Origin: Halomonas sp. KG2
GTDB taxonomy: Bacteria; Pseudomonadota; Gammaproteobacteria; Pseudomonadales; Halomonadaceae
NCBI GenBank assembly: GCA_030440445.1
Contig: CP098528.1
Location: 3,720,001 to 3,784,000, forward strand
Reading direction: 5' to 3'
DNA: 64,000 bases
Below, in pieces: positions 1-8,070 of the stretch; position 1 is the stretch's first letter; each line of letters starts with the position of its first letter. The translations under genes were made by a program, and so were the position numbers. The notes beneath the pieces were generated by a model. It was not told where the DNA came from and did not search any database. It was given only the letters and a program-made list of their open reading frames with translations.

Positions 1-450
1 AAGCAATCGGGGCTGGTGACGCTGGTAGAGCGCCGTAGCGGCTATCTGCTGGCGGCGAGGTTGCCCAGGGTCTCAGCGGAGCTGACGCAAGCGGCCATGA
101 TCCGGCTGTTGAAGCCTCGCCGGGGTGCTGTGAAGACCATCACCCTAGACAACGGCTCGGAGTTCGCCGGCCACATAGCCGTAGGCAAGGCGGTGACCGC
201 AAAGACCTACTTTTGCGATCCCTACTGCTCTGGCCAGCGTGGGAGCAACGAGAATACCAATGGCTTGATACGGCAGTACTTCCCCAAGGGAACAGACTTC
301 CGCCAGGTCACCGATGCCGAGCTGCGCAAGGTGGTCGAGAAACTAAACGACCGCCCTCGAAAGCGACTCGGTTACCGGACACCGGCACAGGTGTTTCTGG
401 GGGAGTACTCAGGAGCCCTGGACACAGCAGGTGCTGCACTTATTGCTTGA
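1..450 (+). CDS. IS30-family transposase, C-terminal part (cut by window edge)
   Basis: The reading frame is open to the left edge, so only the C-terminal half of a DDE transposase is visible. The second catalytic Asp is in TLDNGSEFAGH and the Glu is in the NENTNGLIRQYFPKGTDF region, both typical of IS30 transposases; the first Asp would lie left of the window. The protein ends after the usual RPRKRLGYRTP region. No right terminal inverted repeat could be identified without the left end. Whether the element is intact cannot be judged from this window. Confidence 0.85.
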   Translation, partial: KQSGLVTLVERRSGYLLAARLPRVSAELTQAAMIRLLKPRRGAVKTITLDNGSEFAGHIAVGKAVTAKTYFCDPYCSGQRGSNENTNGLIRQYFPKGTDFRQVTDAELRKVVEKLNDRPRKRLGYRTPAQVFLGEYSGALDTAGAALIA

Positions 451-545
451 ATTCAGGAAAGAAAGCAACACCGTGAAATAACACCTCTAGCCTAGCAGTG
501 ATTGGTTAGGTTTGCGTAATTTACCCTCGGTGGGTATTAAATTGC

Positions 546-557
546 TCTCTTAAGAGA
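546..557. promoter_or_regulatory. 12-bp perfect palindrome between IS30 remnant and UPF0114 gene
   Basis: TCTCTTAAGAGA is a perfect palindrome followed by an A-run on the plus strand. It lies 3' of both flanking genes, which converge here. It could form a weak stem or be a protein site; nothing else supports a function. Confidence 0.2.
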
Positions 558-574
558 AAATACGACGATTCGTC

Positions 575-1173
575 TCACTCCCCCTTATGCCCTAGGCTCA
601 TCAGATAAAGCGCTGCGGCCAGCGCCAGCACCGAAAGCGCGAGGTAGATAGCTTCCAGTGGCGTTGTGAAACGGATATCCACCACGGCGCGGAAAAACTC
701 AATAATCACCGCCAAAATCACCACGCGGGCAATCTTGTCCTTGAGCTGATCCAGCGAGCCTACGTTAAACGGATGTTTGGGATAACGCACTTCCGCCTGA
801 TCGATACGGGAAACAAACAGCCGATAGATCCCTAGCCCAAAGATCAGCAGCACAATCGCTATTAAATAAACATCAACGGCGATGATGATGTCCGGCACCA
901 GGGTATCGTGGATATCTTGAGAACTATCCACCAGATAGTAACGCAGTACGTCGCCCACCACGGTTAAGATATCCAGCGTACCCACAATAAACAGCATCAG
1001 TGAAACAGGCTCGGCACTACCGCCAGCATTACTAGAAAGCGAGAATTCCACAGCACCGTTTCAATTCGCCGCTCCCAGGGGGATTGCTCACGGGGCGTTT
1101 TGGGCGCAGGCGGCAGTGCTGAATGTGGCGATGGTGAATTCGATGATGACTCAGACGGTGCTGGATCAGACAT
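575..1173 (-). pseudogene. UPF0114 (YqhA-like) integral membrane protein, frameshifted
   Basis: Two overlapping minus-strand frames together make one UPF0114-type protein. The upstream frame starts at ATG 1173-1171 and encodes a Pro/Ser-rich head, then ERRIETVLWNSRFLVMLAVV, the usual start of this family, but hits TGA at 999-997. The downstream frame continues with LMLFIVGTLDIL and runs to 575, with the family's FVSRIDQAEV, DQLKDKIA and FFRAVVDI segments and about three further membrane helices. The frames join if one base is restored near 1000-1010, giving about 199 residues. The N-terminal residues of the downstream frame read alone (GTG at 1051) do not look like the family. The function of UPF0114 proteins is not established. 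A sequencing error is possible. Confidence 0.7.
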
Positions 1174-1237
1174 GGTGCGTGCTTGCTCCTTTAAACAGCC
1201 ACCAGCTTAGGCGACATTAGGATGATCGTACGCGAAT

Positions 1238-1831
1238 TTATAGCACGTTGATCAGCACAACCGTAAACGTCACCCCGGTGAGTAGAAAACCCAGCGAGAG
1301 CATAATGCCGTCTCTAGCGACTAAGCCTAAACCAAACAGGGTAAGCGCTAAGCCCGCACCGTTGGCGCTAAACGGAATAAACTCCATCGGCGGCATGGCT
1401 AACGCGATAAGCAAGCACATCACGGCGGTGACGCGTATCCCGATATAGCCGGTCATCCACGCTAGGCGCACACCTAGTAAGCTATCCACCCACCTGGCAG
1501 GCTTCTTCATGTAGTGAATAGCTTTATCGAATTTGTTGCGGGAAAGCGAACGGCTTAATAACCATTTGGGTAGCCAGAACGTCTCTCTTCCCAGCAATAA
1601 TTGTACCGACGTGAGCAACACCAACGCCGCCATAAGCGTTGGCATGCCGGGGATATCACCAATAATGGGTGCAAGTGTGATTAGCCCAGCAAGCAACAAG
1701 AGTGGCCCAAATGAACGCCTGCCCACCGCGTGAACCACGTCGTCTACGCTTACCTTGGCTTTTTCACGCTCCATTCGCTCCATGGTGTTAATCAGTTCGG
1801 TTAAGTTCGATGCATCCTGCATATCACTCAT
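1238..1831 (-). CDS. exoD: ExoD-family membrane protein
   Basis: A 197-residue protein matching the ExoD family (exopolysaccharide synthesis, ExoD). It has a soluble N-terminal stretch with LINTMERMER, then VDDVVHAVGRRSFGPLLLL, typical of the family, and several hydrophobic segments up to the C-terminus. ExoD was named for alkali sensitivity and exopolysaccharide phenotypes in rhizobia; its biochemical role is unknown. It lies 78 bp downstream of terB on the same strand, so the two may be cotranscribed. A second in-frame ATG three codons in is an alternative start. Confidence 0.8.
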   Translation of the reverse strand: MSDMQDASNLTELINTMERMEREKAKVSVDDVVHAVGRRSFGPLLLLAGLITLAPIIGDIPGMPTLMAALVLLTSVQLLLGRETFWLPKWLLSRSLSRNKFDKAIHYMKKPARWVDSLLGVRLAWMTGYIGIRVTAVMCLLIALAMPPMEFIPFSANGAGLALTLFGLGLVARDGIMLSLGFLLTGVTFTVVLINVL

Positions 1832-1909
1832 TGGCGTTTCGGCGCTCCGAGTCCTTTATCAATGGCTATGTCGACGGCTGGGGTTTTCTGCTGAGCCGGG
1901 AGGGAGCCG

Positions 1910-2362
1910 CTAAACCTGAGGCGTGCTGGCAAGCTTGCTGCGAATAAAGTCGCTATGGCTAACGTGTAAAAGATCTGCCAGCCGCCGGATACGGTGCTCT
2001 TCGAGCGGGTCGATACTGCCGTCTGCCCAAGCAAGCTGCCACATTAACGCTACCAACTCGCAGCGCTGCTCATAACCGTAGTGCTCTTTTATCAGGCTAA
2101 CAAACTGGTAATGATCGACGGCATCATCCACTTCTGCTTCCGCCAACGTCATTAACTCGTTAACGTCGCTCTCACTTAAATGGTAGCGATTGATTAACAT
2201 CTGCTTCAGTGCGGCGCGTTCAGCATCGCTTTTCTCGTAATCGGCACGCATTACCTCACAAAGCAGCGCCGCCGTTGCGAGTTCTAGCGTCAGGGTTTGA
2301 TTATCACGCTGCTCAGGTTCTGCCAGCGCGCGTTGGAAGAAATTGCTAATGGCATCCAGCAC
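1910..2362 (-). CDS. TerB-like tellurite resistance/stress protein
   Basis: A 150-residue soluble, acidic protein with the TerB-like helical fold signature: LELATAALLCEVMRAD near residues 27-42, then a run of acidic residues, and LVALMWQLAWADGSIDPLEE near residues 104-123. The paired Asp/Glu-rich helices in TerB domains bind divalent metal. The stand-alone family is widespread and is not by itself evidence of tellurite resistance. An AGGAG-like site precedes the ATG at 2362. It lies upstream of exoD on the same strand. Confidence 0.8.
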   Translation of the reverse strand: MLDAISNFFQRALAEPEQRDNQTLTLELATAALLCEVMRADYEKSDAERAALKQMLINRYHLSESDVNELMTLAEAEVDDAVDHYQFVSLIKEHYGYEQRCELVALMWQLAWADGSIDPLEEHRIRRLADLLHVSHSDFIRSKLASTPQV

Positions 2363-2445
2363 GGTTTCTCTCCTGTTAATAAACCTGCCACTTCGACTGG
2401 CGATATGGCACTTAGTGCCCTTTACGCCTAAGCGCCCACCCTCAC

Positions 2446-2472
2446 CTCACTACTCACTACTCACTACTCACT
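2446..2472. repeat. Heptanucleotide tandem repeat, left part of an array split by IS3
   Basis: About 3.9 copies of CTCACTA run directly into the left end of the IS3 element at 2473. Related heptads resume on the other side of the element at 3741-3775. The array is therefore probably one 3'-flanking array of yejK that the IS entered. Confidence 0.7.
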
Positions 2473-2519
2473 TGGAATGCCCCTGAAAAAGTAGACACCT
2501 TTTTCAGAGAGAAGGTGTT

Positions 2520-2837
2520 ATGAAATATAAGCGTAGCCCCAGGTATTCCGATGAGTTTAAACGTGAAGCCGTGCAAACGTCACTCTCTTCACCGCAGACG
2601 CAGACAACGCTTGCTGCCAAACTATGTATACATCCAAATACATTAAGTCGTTGGCGCAAGGAGTTGACCATGGATCACACATCGTCTGACAAGAAAATTG
2701 CCAATGATGGCCCTGAAAAAAGCGTTCAGGAGCTTGAAAATGAAATCAAGAGATTAAAAAAGCAGCTAAGAAGATCCCAGCTGGAGACTGAAATTTTAAA
2801 AAAGGCGGACGAGTACTTTATCAAGCACGGCAAGTAA
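2520..2837 (+). CDS. IS3-family transposase OrfA
   Basis: A 105-residue OrfA with an N-terminal helix-turn-helix (RYSDEFKREAV... HPNTLSRWRKE) that binds the element ends, followed by a leucine-zipper-like coiled coil (VQELENEIKRLKKQLRRSQ). The ATG at 2520 is preceded by GAGAAGG. The last codons overlap the frameshift window at 2798-2804, after which the -1 frame opens into OrfB, so OrfA serves both as a regulator and as the N-terminus of the OrfAB transposase. Confidence 0.92.
   Translation: MKYKRSPRYSDEFKREAVQTSLSSPQTQTTLAAKLCIHPNTLSRWRKELTMDHTSSDKKIANDGPEKSVQELENEIKRLKKQLRRSQLETEILKKADEYFIKHGK
2798..2804 (+). other. Programmed -1 ribosomal frameshift slippery site A_AAA_AAG
   Basis: The heptamer A AAA AAG lies in the OrfA frame with the Lys-Lys codons in register. 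A -1 shift here continues through 2834-2866 without a stop into the OrfB frame. This is the standard way IS3 elements make the OrfAB transposase. Confidence 0.85.
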
Positions 2838-2866
2838 AATTTGCTTTTATTGAGATCCATCGCCAG

Positions 2867-3697
2867 TTGCGGTGGCCGCTCTCAATAACTTGTGAAGTAC
2901 TCGGTGTCTCTCGCTCAGGTTACTACCGATGGAAAGGTCGCCAACGGTGTCCTGGAAAAATGCAAAAGCGCCATCAAAGCATCACGTCTTTTTTGCTAGA
3001 GCGTGCCAAGAAAATGAACAGTGTGCCCGGTTATCGGAAGCTATGGATTGAAGCTCAAGATGAAGGGTACCGCTGCGGGAAGAATCAGGTTCAACGCCTC
3101 CTTCAAGAAGCAGGCTATCGTTCCTGTACCGCCTTGAAACCCGGGTATCGGCGCGCTGTGTCGACATTACCCGTTTTGCCTAACTTACTGAATCGGCGAT
3201 TTTCAGTTGGCGAGCCGAACAAGGTTTGGGTCTCGGATATTACCCAGATTCGCTGTAAGGAAGGATGGCTCTATCTGGTGGCGGTCATGGACCTTGGTAC
3301 CCGTCAAATCGTTGGTTATGCGCAGGGGGCAGTCAACAGTTCACAGCTGGTGTTAAACGCGCTGGAGTCAGCCTGGAAGCATTCTCAGCCGGTCGGAAAG
3401 GAATTGCTTTTTCATTCTGACCAAGGCACACAGTATCGCAGCGAAGAGGTGATGGCGTGGCTTAACGGCCGTGAGGTCACAATAAGCATGTCTCGCCGAG
3501 GAAATTGTTGGGATAATGCCTGTGCAGAAAGCTTTTTTGCCTTGCTCAAGAAGGAATGGACAAAGCCGCTAGGCACTATAGAACGAAGCGATATGGGCGA
3601 TGAGGTCCGATACTATATTGATGAGTTCTATCCAAAAATGAGAAGGCACATGGCGCTAGGAGGTCTCACTCCCAGCGCCTATGCTGCGAACAGTTAA
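2867..3697 (+). CDS. IS3-family transposase OrfB (catalytic part)
   Basis: The protein carries the HTH_21 region (SRSGYYRW) and the DDE integrase core: Asp in VWVSDITQI, Asp in LLFHSDQGTQY, and Glu in DNACAESFFALLKKE, followed by the usual C-terminal HMALGGLTPSAY. The frame is open upstream as far as the slippery site at 2798-2804, so the natural product is the OrfAB fusion; the TTG at 2867 is only the first start-like codon within the frame. No internal stop or deletion is seen. Confidence 0.92.
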   Translation: MRWPLSITCEVLGVSRSGYYRWKGRQRCPGKMQKRHQSITSFLLERAKKMNSVPGYRKLWIEAQDEGYRCGKNQVQRLLQEAGYRSCTALKPGYRRAVSTLPVLPNLLNRRFSVGEPNKVWVSDITQIRCKEGWLYLVAVMDLGTRQIVGYAQGAVNSSQLVLNALESAWKHSQPVGKELLFHSDQGTQYRSEEVMAWLNGREVTISMSRRGNCWDNACAESFFALLKKEWTKPLGTIERSDMGDEVRYYIDEFYPKMRRHMALGGLTPSAYAANS

Positions 3698-3740
3698 GCC
3701 CAAGTGTCTACAAAAATGGGGGCATACCACATACCAACTC

Positions 3741-3775
3741 CTCACTCCTCACTATTCACCAATCACCAATCACTC
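3741..3775. repeat. Heptanucleotide tandem repeat 3' of yejK
   Basis: Five degenerate 7-bp units (CTCACTC, CTCACTA, TTCACCA, ATCACCA, ATCACTC) run into the last bases of yejK. On the opposite strand they read as TGGTGAA/TAGTGAG, the same family as the array at 33924-33958. Confidence 0.65.
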
Positions 3776-4783
3776 CTTACGCTTCGCCAACTGCTCTTTT
3801 AGCTGCTTGGGCACTTGCTTGATAATCAGGCGATCCTGGTTTTCATCGTACTCAATGCTGGACCCGAGCAGGTGGGAGTCAAAGCTGATCGATACGCCCC
3901 CAGCGCGTCCGGTAAAACGGCGGAACTGACTGATAGTACGCTTGTCCGGCGGAATCTCTGGAGAAAGGCCGTAGTCAGCATTACGGATATGGTCGTAAAA
4001 CGCTTTGGGCTGCTTTTCGTCCACCAGCCCCGAAAGCTCTTCTAATGTCATTGGCTCGCCACGGCGCAGTTGCTCGTTGGCGTAGTCGACCAGGGTGTCG
4101 GTTTTTTCTCGGCTGGCTTCGTCGTCGTAGTCCTCTTTTTCGACGTAATCACTGAAGGCTTTCAACAGCGTGCGGGTTTCGGCAGGAGCATCAATGCCCT
4201 CTTCCATTCCCAACAGCGCTATCAAGCCATCGGCTAGCTTTTTGCCGCCGCGGTCTTTTAAAAACGATACATATTGGGCGCTTTCAGAATCGCTCTGCCA
4301 CTGGGTAAGGTTTACCCGTGCTGCCAAGGTGAGCTGGCTGGTATTAAGCTGCGCGGCGGGCACTGCTTGGTGCTCTGCGTTAATGCCAATACCTTCCCGC
4401 TGATGAACTAAGCCTAAAAACAGCGTCTCGGTATCGCCCTGGCGCAGATGTGCGAACACTAAGTAGCCGCTAACGGAGAGTTGCTCTTGCAGTGTTTGCG
4501 CCAAGCGTTCGGCAATCGCAATAGAAAGCTGGGTGAAATCCTGCTCTTCTGCCATATACGCCCGCAGCCAAGCGACCAGCGGACCAGCCTGCTCGCCCTG
4601 CTCAGCAAATCGCCCCCACCCTTTGGCTTTGGTGTTGTAGGTGTCATTTAGCGAATTCACCAAGCTTGCCATCACTGGGTCGTCGTTGGCCGCAGGCGTT
4701 GACGCAGGTGCCGCCGTGACGGTCAAACGTTCACCATCTAGTGATGGATCAAGGCGGTGCACAATACTTTGCAGTAGCGGCAT
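3770..4783 (-). CDS. yejK: Nucleoid-associated protein YejK/NdpA
   Basis: A 337-residue protein of the 37-kDa nucleoid-associated family. Family-typical segments include the N-terminal SIVHRLD, FLKDRGGKKLADGLIALLG in the middle, and the C-terminal FTGRAGGVSISFDSHLLGSS followed by a lysine-rich tail. YejK binds DNA and has been reported to interact with type II topoisomerases in E. coli. It is monocistronic as far as can be seen; its 3' end abuts the heptad array interrupted by IS3. Confidence 0.93.
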   Translation of the reverse strand: MPLLQSIVHRLDPSLDGERLTVTAAPASTPAANDDPVMASLVNSLNDTYNTKAKGWGRFAEQGEQAGPLVAWLRAYMAEEQDFTQLSIAIAERLAQTLQEQLSVSGYLVFAHLRQGDTETLFLGLVHQREGIGINAEHQAVPAAQLNTSQLTLAARVNLTQWQSDSESAQYVSFLKDRGGKKLADGLIALLGMEEGIDAPAETRTLLKAFSDYVEKEDYDDEASREKTDTLVDYANEQLRRGEPMTLEELSGLVDEKQPKAFYDHIRNADYGLSPEIPPDKRTISQFRRFTGRAGGVSISFDSHLLGSSIEYDENQDRLIIKQVPKQLKEQLAKRKE

Positions 4784-4836
4784 AAGCGGGAGTTACCTTT
4801 TTATCAAAAGAATAGCTAAATAAGACATCGGCGCAC

Positions 4837-5598
4837 TCAAGGCTTTAAGCGATAACCGGTGCGGAAAATCCAAGCAATGGTGGCAAGGCTGGCCGCAAGG
4901 AAGAGCATGATCATCGCCACACTGGCCGCTAAGCTGACATCGCTAATGCCGTAGAAGCTCCAACGGAACCCACTGACCAGGTAGACCACAGGGTTGGCCA
5001 GTGTCACGGTTTGCCAAAACGGCGGCAGCATATCAATGGAATAGAAGCTGCCGCCTAAAAACGTCAGCGGGGTAATCACCAGCAAAGGCACCAACTGCAG
5101 CTTGTCGAAACCATCTGCCCAAATGCCGATAATAAAGCCCAGCAGGCTGAAGGTGACGGCGGTCAGCACCAGGAAGGTGAGCATCCAAATCGGATGAGCA
5201 ATTTCCAGCGGCACAAATAAGCTGGACGTTGCCAGGATGATCAGCCCCAGAATGATCGATTTCGAGGCAGCCGCGCCTACATAGCCCACCACCACTTCTA
5301 AATAAGAGATGGGCGCTGAGAGAATTTCATAAATGCTGCCGGAGAACTTCGGGAAGAAAATCCCAAACGAGGCATTAGAGACACTCTGGGTAAGTAGCAT
5401 CAGCATAATCAGACCGGGCACAATAAAGGCCCCGTAGCTGACCCCGTTAATCTCGCTGATGCGTGAACCAATCGCCGCGCCAAACACCACAAAGTAAAGC
5501 GAGGTTGAAATCACTGGCGACACAATGCTTTGCAGCAAGGTACGGCGGGTACGCGCCATTTCCGCCATATAAATGGCACGAACGGGGTAGAGATTCAT
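4837..5598 (-). CDS. ABC-2 type exporter permease (YadH-like)
   Basis: A 253-residue membrane protein with about six hydrophobic segments and the ABC-2 signature region ([17 protein letters not shown] near the end, [20 protein letters not shown] before it). This is the YadH/NodJ class, in which one permease gene pairs with one ATPase gene. It overlaps the end of the ATPase gene by 4 bp and is surely cotranslated with it. The substrate is not predictable. Confidence 0.9.
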   Translation of the reverse strand: MNLYPVRAIYMAEMARTRRTLLQSIVSPVISTSLYFVVFGAAIGSRISEINGVSYGAFIVPGLIMLMLLTQSVSNASFGIFFPKFSGSIYEILSAPISYLEVVVGYVGAAASKSIILGLIILATSSLFVPLEIAHPIWMLTFLVLTAVTFSLLGFIIGIWADGFDKLQLVPLLVITPLTFLGGSFYSIDMLPPFWQTVTLANPVVYLVSGFRWSFYGISDVSLAASVAMIMLFLAASLATIAWIFRTGYRLKP

Positions 5599-6530
5599 GG
5601 GCGCTCCTTTACCAAGTCGACGAAAATATCTTCCAACGAGCTTTGCCGGGTGTGCAGGTCTTTAAAGCCAATGCCCGCCCGTTCCAACTGGGTGAGCAGA
5701 GCAGAAATACCGCGTCCATCCTCTTCCTGACGGCCATCGTAGGTGTACACCAACTCATAGCCATCGGCTGCCAGGCTCAGCTCGTCTTGATCAAGGGATG
5801 CAGGCAGTGCGGAGAGCGGCGTGTGTAGCTGCAGTGTTAGCTGCTTGCTGCCAAGCTTTTTCATCAGCGCTGCTTTCTCTTCCACCAATACAATCTCACC
5901 GCGATTAATAACGCCAATGCGGTCGGCCATTTCTTCGGCTTCTTCAATGTAATGGGTGGTGAGAATGATCGTGACACCATTATCCCGCAGCCCGCGGACC
6001 ACTTCCCACATATCACGGCGTAGCTCGACGTCTACCCCGGCGGTGGGTTCATCTAGAAATAGAATGCGTGGTTCATGGGAGAGCGCTTTGGCAATCAATA
6101 CGCGGCGCTTCATGCCACCGGAAAGGGTCATCAAGCGATTGTTGCGTTTGTCCCACAAGGCCAGCGACTTAAGCACTTTCTCGATATGCGCTGGATTGGG
6201 CGGCTTACCAAACAAGCCTCGGCTAAAACTGACCGTGTTCCATACCGTTTCAAAGGCTTCGTTAGTCAGTTCTTGAGGCACAAGACCAATACGTTCGCGG
6301 GCCTGACGATAGTGGCTAACGCTATCATAGCCATCGACAACGACGTGACCTTGGGTTGGATTCACCAGCCCGCACACCACGCTGATTAACGTTGTTTTGC
6401 CCGCCCCGTTGGGGCCAAGCAGGGCAAAAATTTCACCGCGCTGAATGGTTAAATCCACACGGCTAAGAGCTTGAAAGCCACCTTCGTAGGTTTTGTTCAA
6501 GCCTTCAATAGTAATAATGGGATCGTTCAA
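5595..6530 (-). CDS. ABC exporter ATP-binding protein (YadG-like)
   Basis: The ATPase partner of the preceding permease. Walker A is GPNGAGKTT, the signature is LSGGMKRR, Walker B is [12 protein letters not shown], and the switch His is in [12 protein letters not shown]. After the nucleotide-binding domain a C-terminal extension of about 90 residues carries the family's [11 protein letters not shown] end. I place the start at the TTG at 6530 because GAGGAG lies 6 bp upstream and homology begins there; the frame is open further upstream but reads as non-homologous sequence. This gives 311 residues. Confidence 0.9.
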   Translation of the reverse strand: MNDPIITIEGLNKTYEGGFQALSRVDLTIQRGEIFALLGPNGAGKTTLISVVCGLVNPTQGHVVVDGYDSVSHYRQARERIGLVPQELTNEAFETVWNTVSFSRGLFGKPPNPAHIEKVLKSLALWDKRNNRLMTLSGGMKRRVLIAKALSHEPRILFLDEPTAGVDVELRRDMWEVVRGLRDNGVTIILTTHYIEEAEEMADRIGVINRGEIVLVEEKAALMKKLGSKQLTLQLHTPLSALPASLDQDELSLAADGYELVYTYDGRQEEDGRGISALLTQLERAGIGFKDLHTRQSSLEDIFVDLVKERP

Positions 6531-6588
6531 GGCGTGCTCCTCACACCGCGACAGCATTGCCGCGGTGCTTGACGGACGTTCGGCGCCA

Positions 6589-6867
6589 TTAACTGCGGCT
6601 AGTGATTTCCAACAGGTGGTAACCAAACTGGGTTTTGACCGGGCCGTGTACCTTGTTCAGCTCACCGCTGAAAACGACTTTGTCGAATTCCGGTACCATT
6701 TGGCCGGGGCCAAAGCTACCCAGGTCACCGCCTTGACGGCCAGAAGGGCAGCTAGAGTGCTGCTTGGCCACTTCTGCGAAATCACGACCGTTTTCGATCT
6801 CTTGTTTCAGTGTGTTGCACTGCTCTTCACTGCTTACCAAAATATGACGGGCGCTGGCACTTGCCAT
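6589..6867 (-). CDS. ppiC: Parvulin-type peptidyl-prolyl cis-trans isomerase PpiC
   Basis: A 92-residue stand-alone parvulin. The PPIase core is visible from [12 protein letters not shown] through [36 protein letters not shown], and the C-terminal [12 protein letters not shown]. Size and sequence match the cytoplasmic PpiC of E. coli. An AAGGAG site 6 bp before ATG 6867 fixes the start. It lies 58 bp upstream of the ABC ATPase gene on the same strand. Confidence 0.95.
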   Translation of the reverse strand: MASASARHILVSSEEQCNTLKQEIENGRDFAEVAKQHSSCPSGRQGGDLGSFGPGQMVPEFDKVVFSGELNKVHGPVKTQFGYHLLEITSRS

Positions 6868-6949
6868 AACAAACTCCTTATTAAAAAGCCCCAAAGCGGC
6901 GTATCAGTTTATCATGCTGGTACAGGGTTAGGCGCTAGCGTTAGCTTGA

Positions 6950-8041
6950 TTAAGGCCCAGCGAGCGCTCCGCTAAAACGTAGCGCCTCCCCAACACTTGC
7001 CAAGGCGCGTTCGTGGGCGCTTACCGAAAGCGGGCCTCGGCTACAAGCGACAATTACCCAAGGCCCCTGGGCTGAAGAAGTGCGTGAGGCAATCCCCGCA
7101 TCGCAACTGCGACGGTGCTGAGTGCCGGTCTTATGGGCAAAATGAATGTCGCTGCCCAAGCCTTGTTTCAAGCGGCGCTCGCCAGAGGAAGTACGGCTCA
7201 TTACCGCCAGCAGCGTTTGGCGCTGCTCGCTATTCAAATCCGCCATACCCCCATGGTGAAGCGAGGCTAGCATATCTCCGAAGGCGCGCAGCGTGCCTAC
7301 GTTCTCACCCGTAGCTTCATAGGCATCAAAGGCGCGGTCGTAGTCAGGTTGCTCGAAGGCATCTTGGCGCACGCTAAGGGCACGGGCTAACGCTACCGGC
7401 CGCTGGCTAACACTGTGCTTGCGCAGCGCCATAAAATCTAAACCACCTAAGCCTTGGGCATCTGGATGAAGCTGGCCATACACACCTTGGCGTACGCCAA
7501 CGAGCTTGCTAATCGGCCCTATATGATCGGGCTTTCCTCCGCTTGCGGCCACCATCGACGTTACCCGTGTATTTACTGCCTCAAGCCCTACACGATCAAT
7601 CAGCATATCCGACGCAGTGTTATCGCTAACGGTGATCATCTGTTCCAACAAATAACCAATAGAAATAGGCGTACCTGGGTCATGCCAGTTAACCGGGCCT
7701 GCGCCATCCACATAGTCGCTGCTTGCCAGGGTAATCCGCTCATCAAGAGCTAGCCTGCCAGCTTGGCGCTCGGCCAGCACTTGGGCAGCCACCGGTACCT
7801 TTATCAGCGAGGCCAAATACCATGGCTCATCGGCTTCCCAGGAATAGACTTCGCCACTGGCCAAATTCTGCACATACACGCCCAGCTGCCCACCAAACAC
7901 CTCTTCGATGGCGGCCATGCGGGCATTTAAGTCACCCTGCCAGCGGCTCTGTTTATCGACTTCATAATACCAATCTGCATGAACAGGCAGCGCTATTAAC
8001 AGCGCGACTACCATCAGCCCACGCTGTATCCAGTGTCGCAA
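6950..8041 (-). CDS. Secreted class-A-like serine hydrolase (beta-lactamase/PBP fold)
   Basis: A penicilloyl-serine-transferase fold protein with the three expected motifs in order: SLIK (SxxK nucleophile), SDN (VSDNTASD) and KTG (AHKTGTQHRRS). The Glu-x-x-Leu-Asn element of the class A omega loop is not recognisable; instead there is a long insertion with DHIGPISKLVGVRQGVYGQL. A signal peptide (GLMVVALLIALPVHA) precedes DWYYEV. I prefer the TTG at 8041, with GGGAG seven bases upstream; ATG 8014 is an alternative. Likely a periplasmic serine hydrolase or cell-wall enzyme; beta-lactam hydrolysis cannot be inferred. It lies 29 bp downstream of the acyltransferase-like gene and is probably cotranscribed. 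Confidence 0.8.
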   Translation of the reverse strand: MRHWIQRGLMVVALLIALPVHADWYYEVDKQSRWQGDLNARMAAIEEVFGGQLGVYVQNLASGEVYSWEADEPWYLASLIKVPVAAQVLAERQAGRLALDERITLASSDYVDGAGPVNWHDPGTPISIGYLLEQMITVSDNTASDMLIDRVGLEAVNTRVTSMVAASGGKPDHIGPISKLVGVRQGVYGQLHPDAQGLGGLDFMALRKHSVSQRPVALARALSVRQDAFEQPDYDRAFDAYEATGENVGTLRAFGDMLASLHHGGMADLNSEQRQTLLAVMSRTSSGERRLKQGLGSDIHFAHKTGTQHRRSCDAGIASRTSSAQGPWVIVACSRGPLSVSAHERALASVGEALRFSGALAGP

Positions 8042-8070
8042 ATCGTCAACTCCCGTTAGTTTGCTCGCGT

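Larger units (their letters stand above)
2473..3729 (+). mobile_element. Complete IS3-family insertion sequence (IS150-like group)
   Basis: The 1,257-bp element is bounded by imperfect terminal inverted repeats. The left end reads TGGAATGCCCCTGAAAAAGT and the reverse complement of the right end reads TGGTATGCCCCCATTTTTGT; both continue into AGACAC. It holds orfA and orfB with a -1 frameshift signal between them. No clear 3-5 bp target duplication is visible at these borders; the insertion lies within short tandem repeats, which obscures any duplication. Both open frames are intact, so the element may be active. Confidence 0.85.

Noticed and set aside
1828..2034. Minus-strand 68-codon frame across the terB end and the exoD start
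   Set aside because: It overlaps two recognised genes in another frame and has no family resemblance.
6950..8041. Antibiotic-resistance beta-lactamase
   Set aside because: SxxK, SDN and KTG motifs alone do not show this; the deacylating Glu region is not recognisable.
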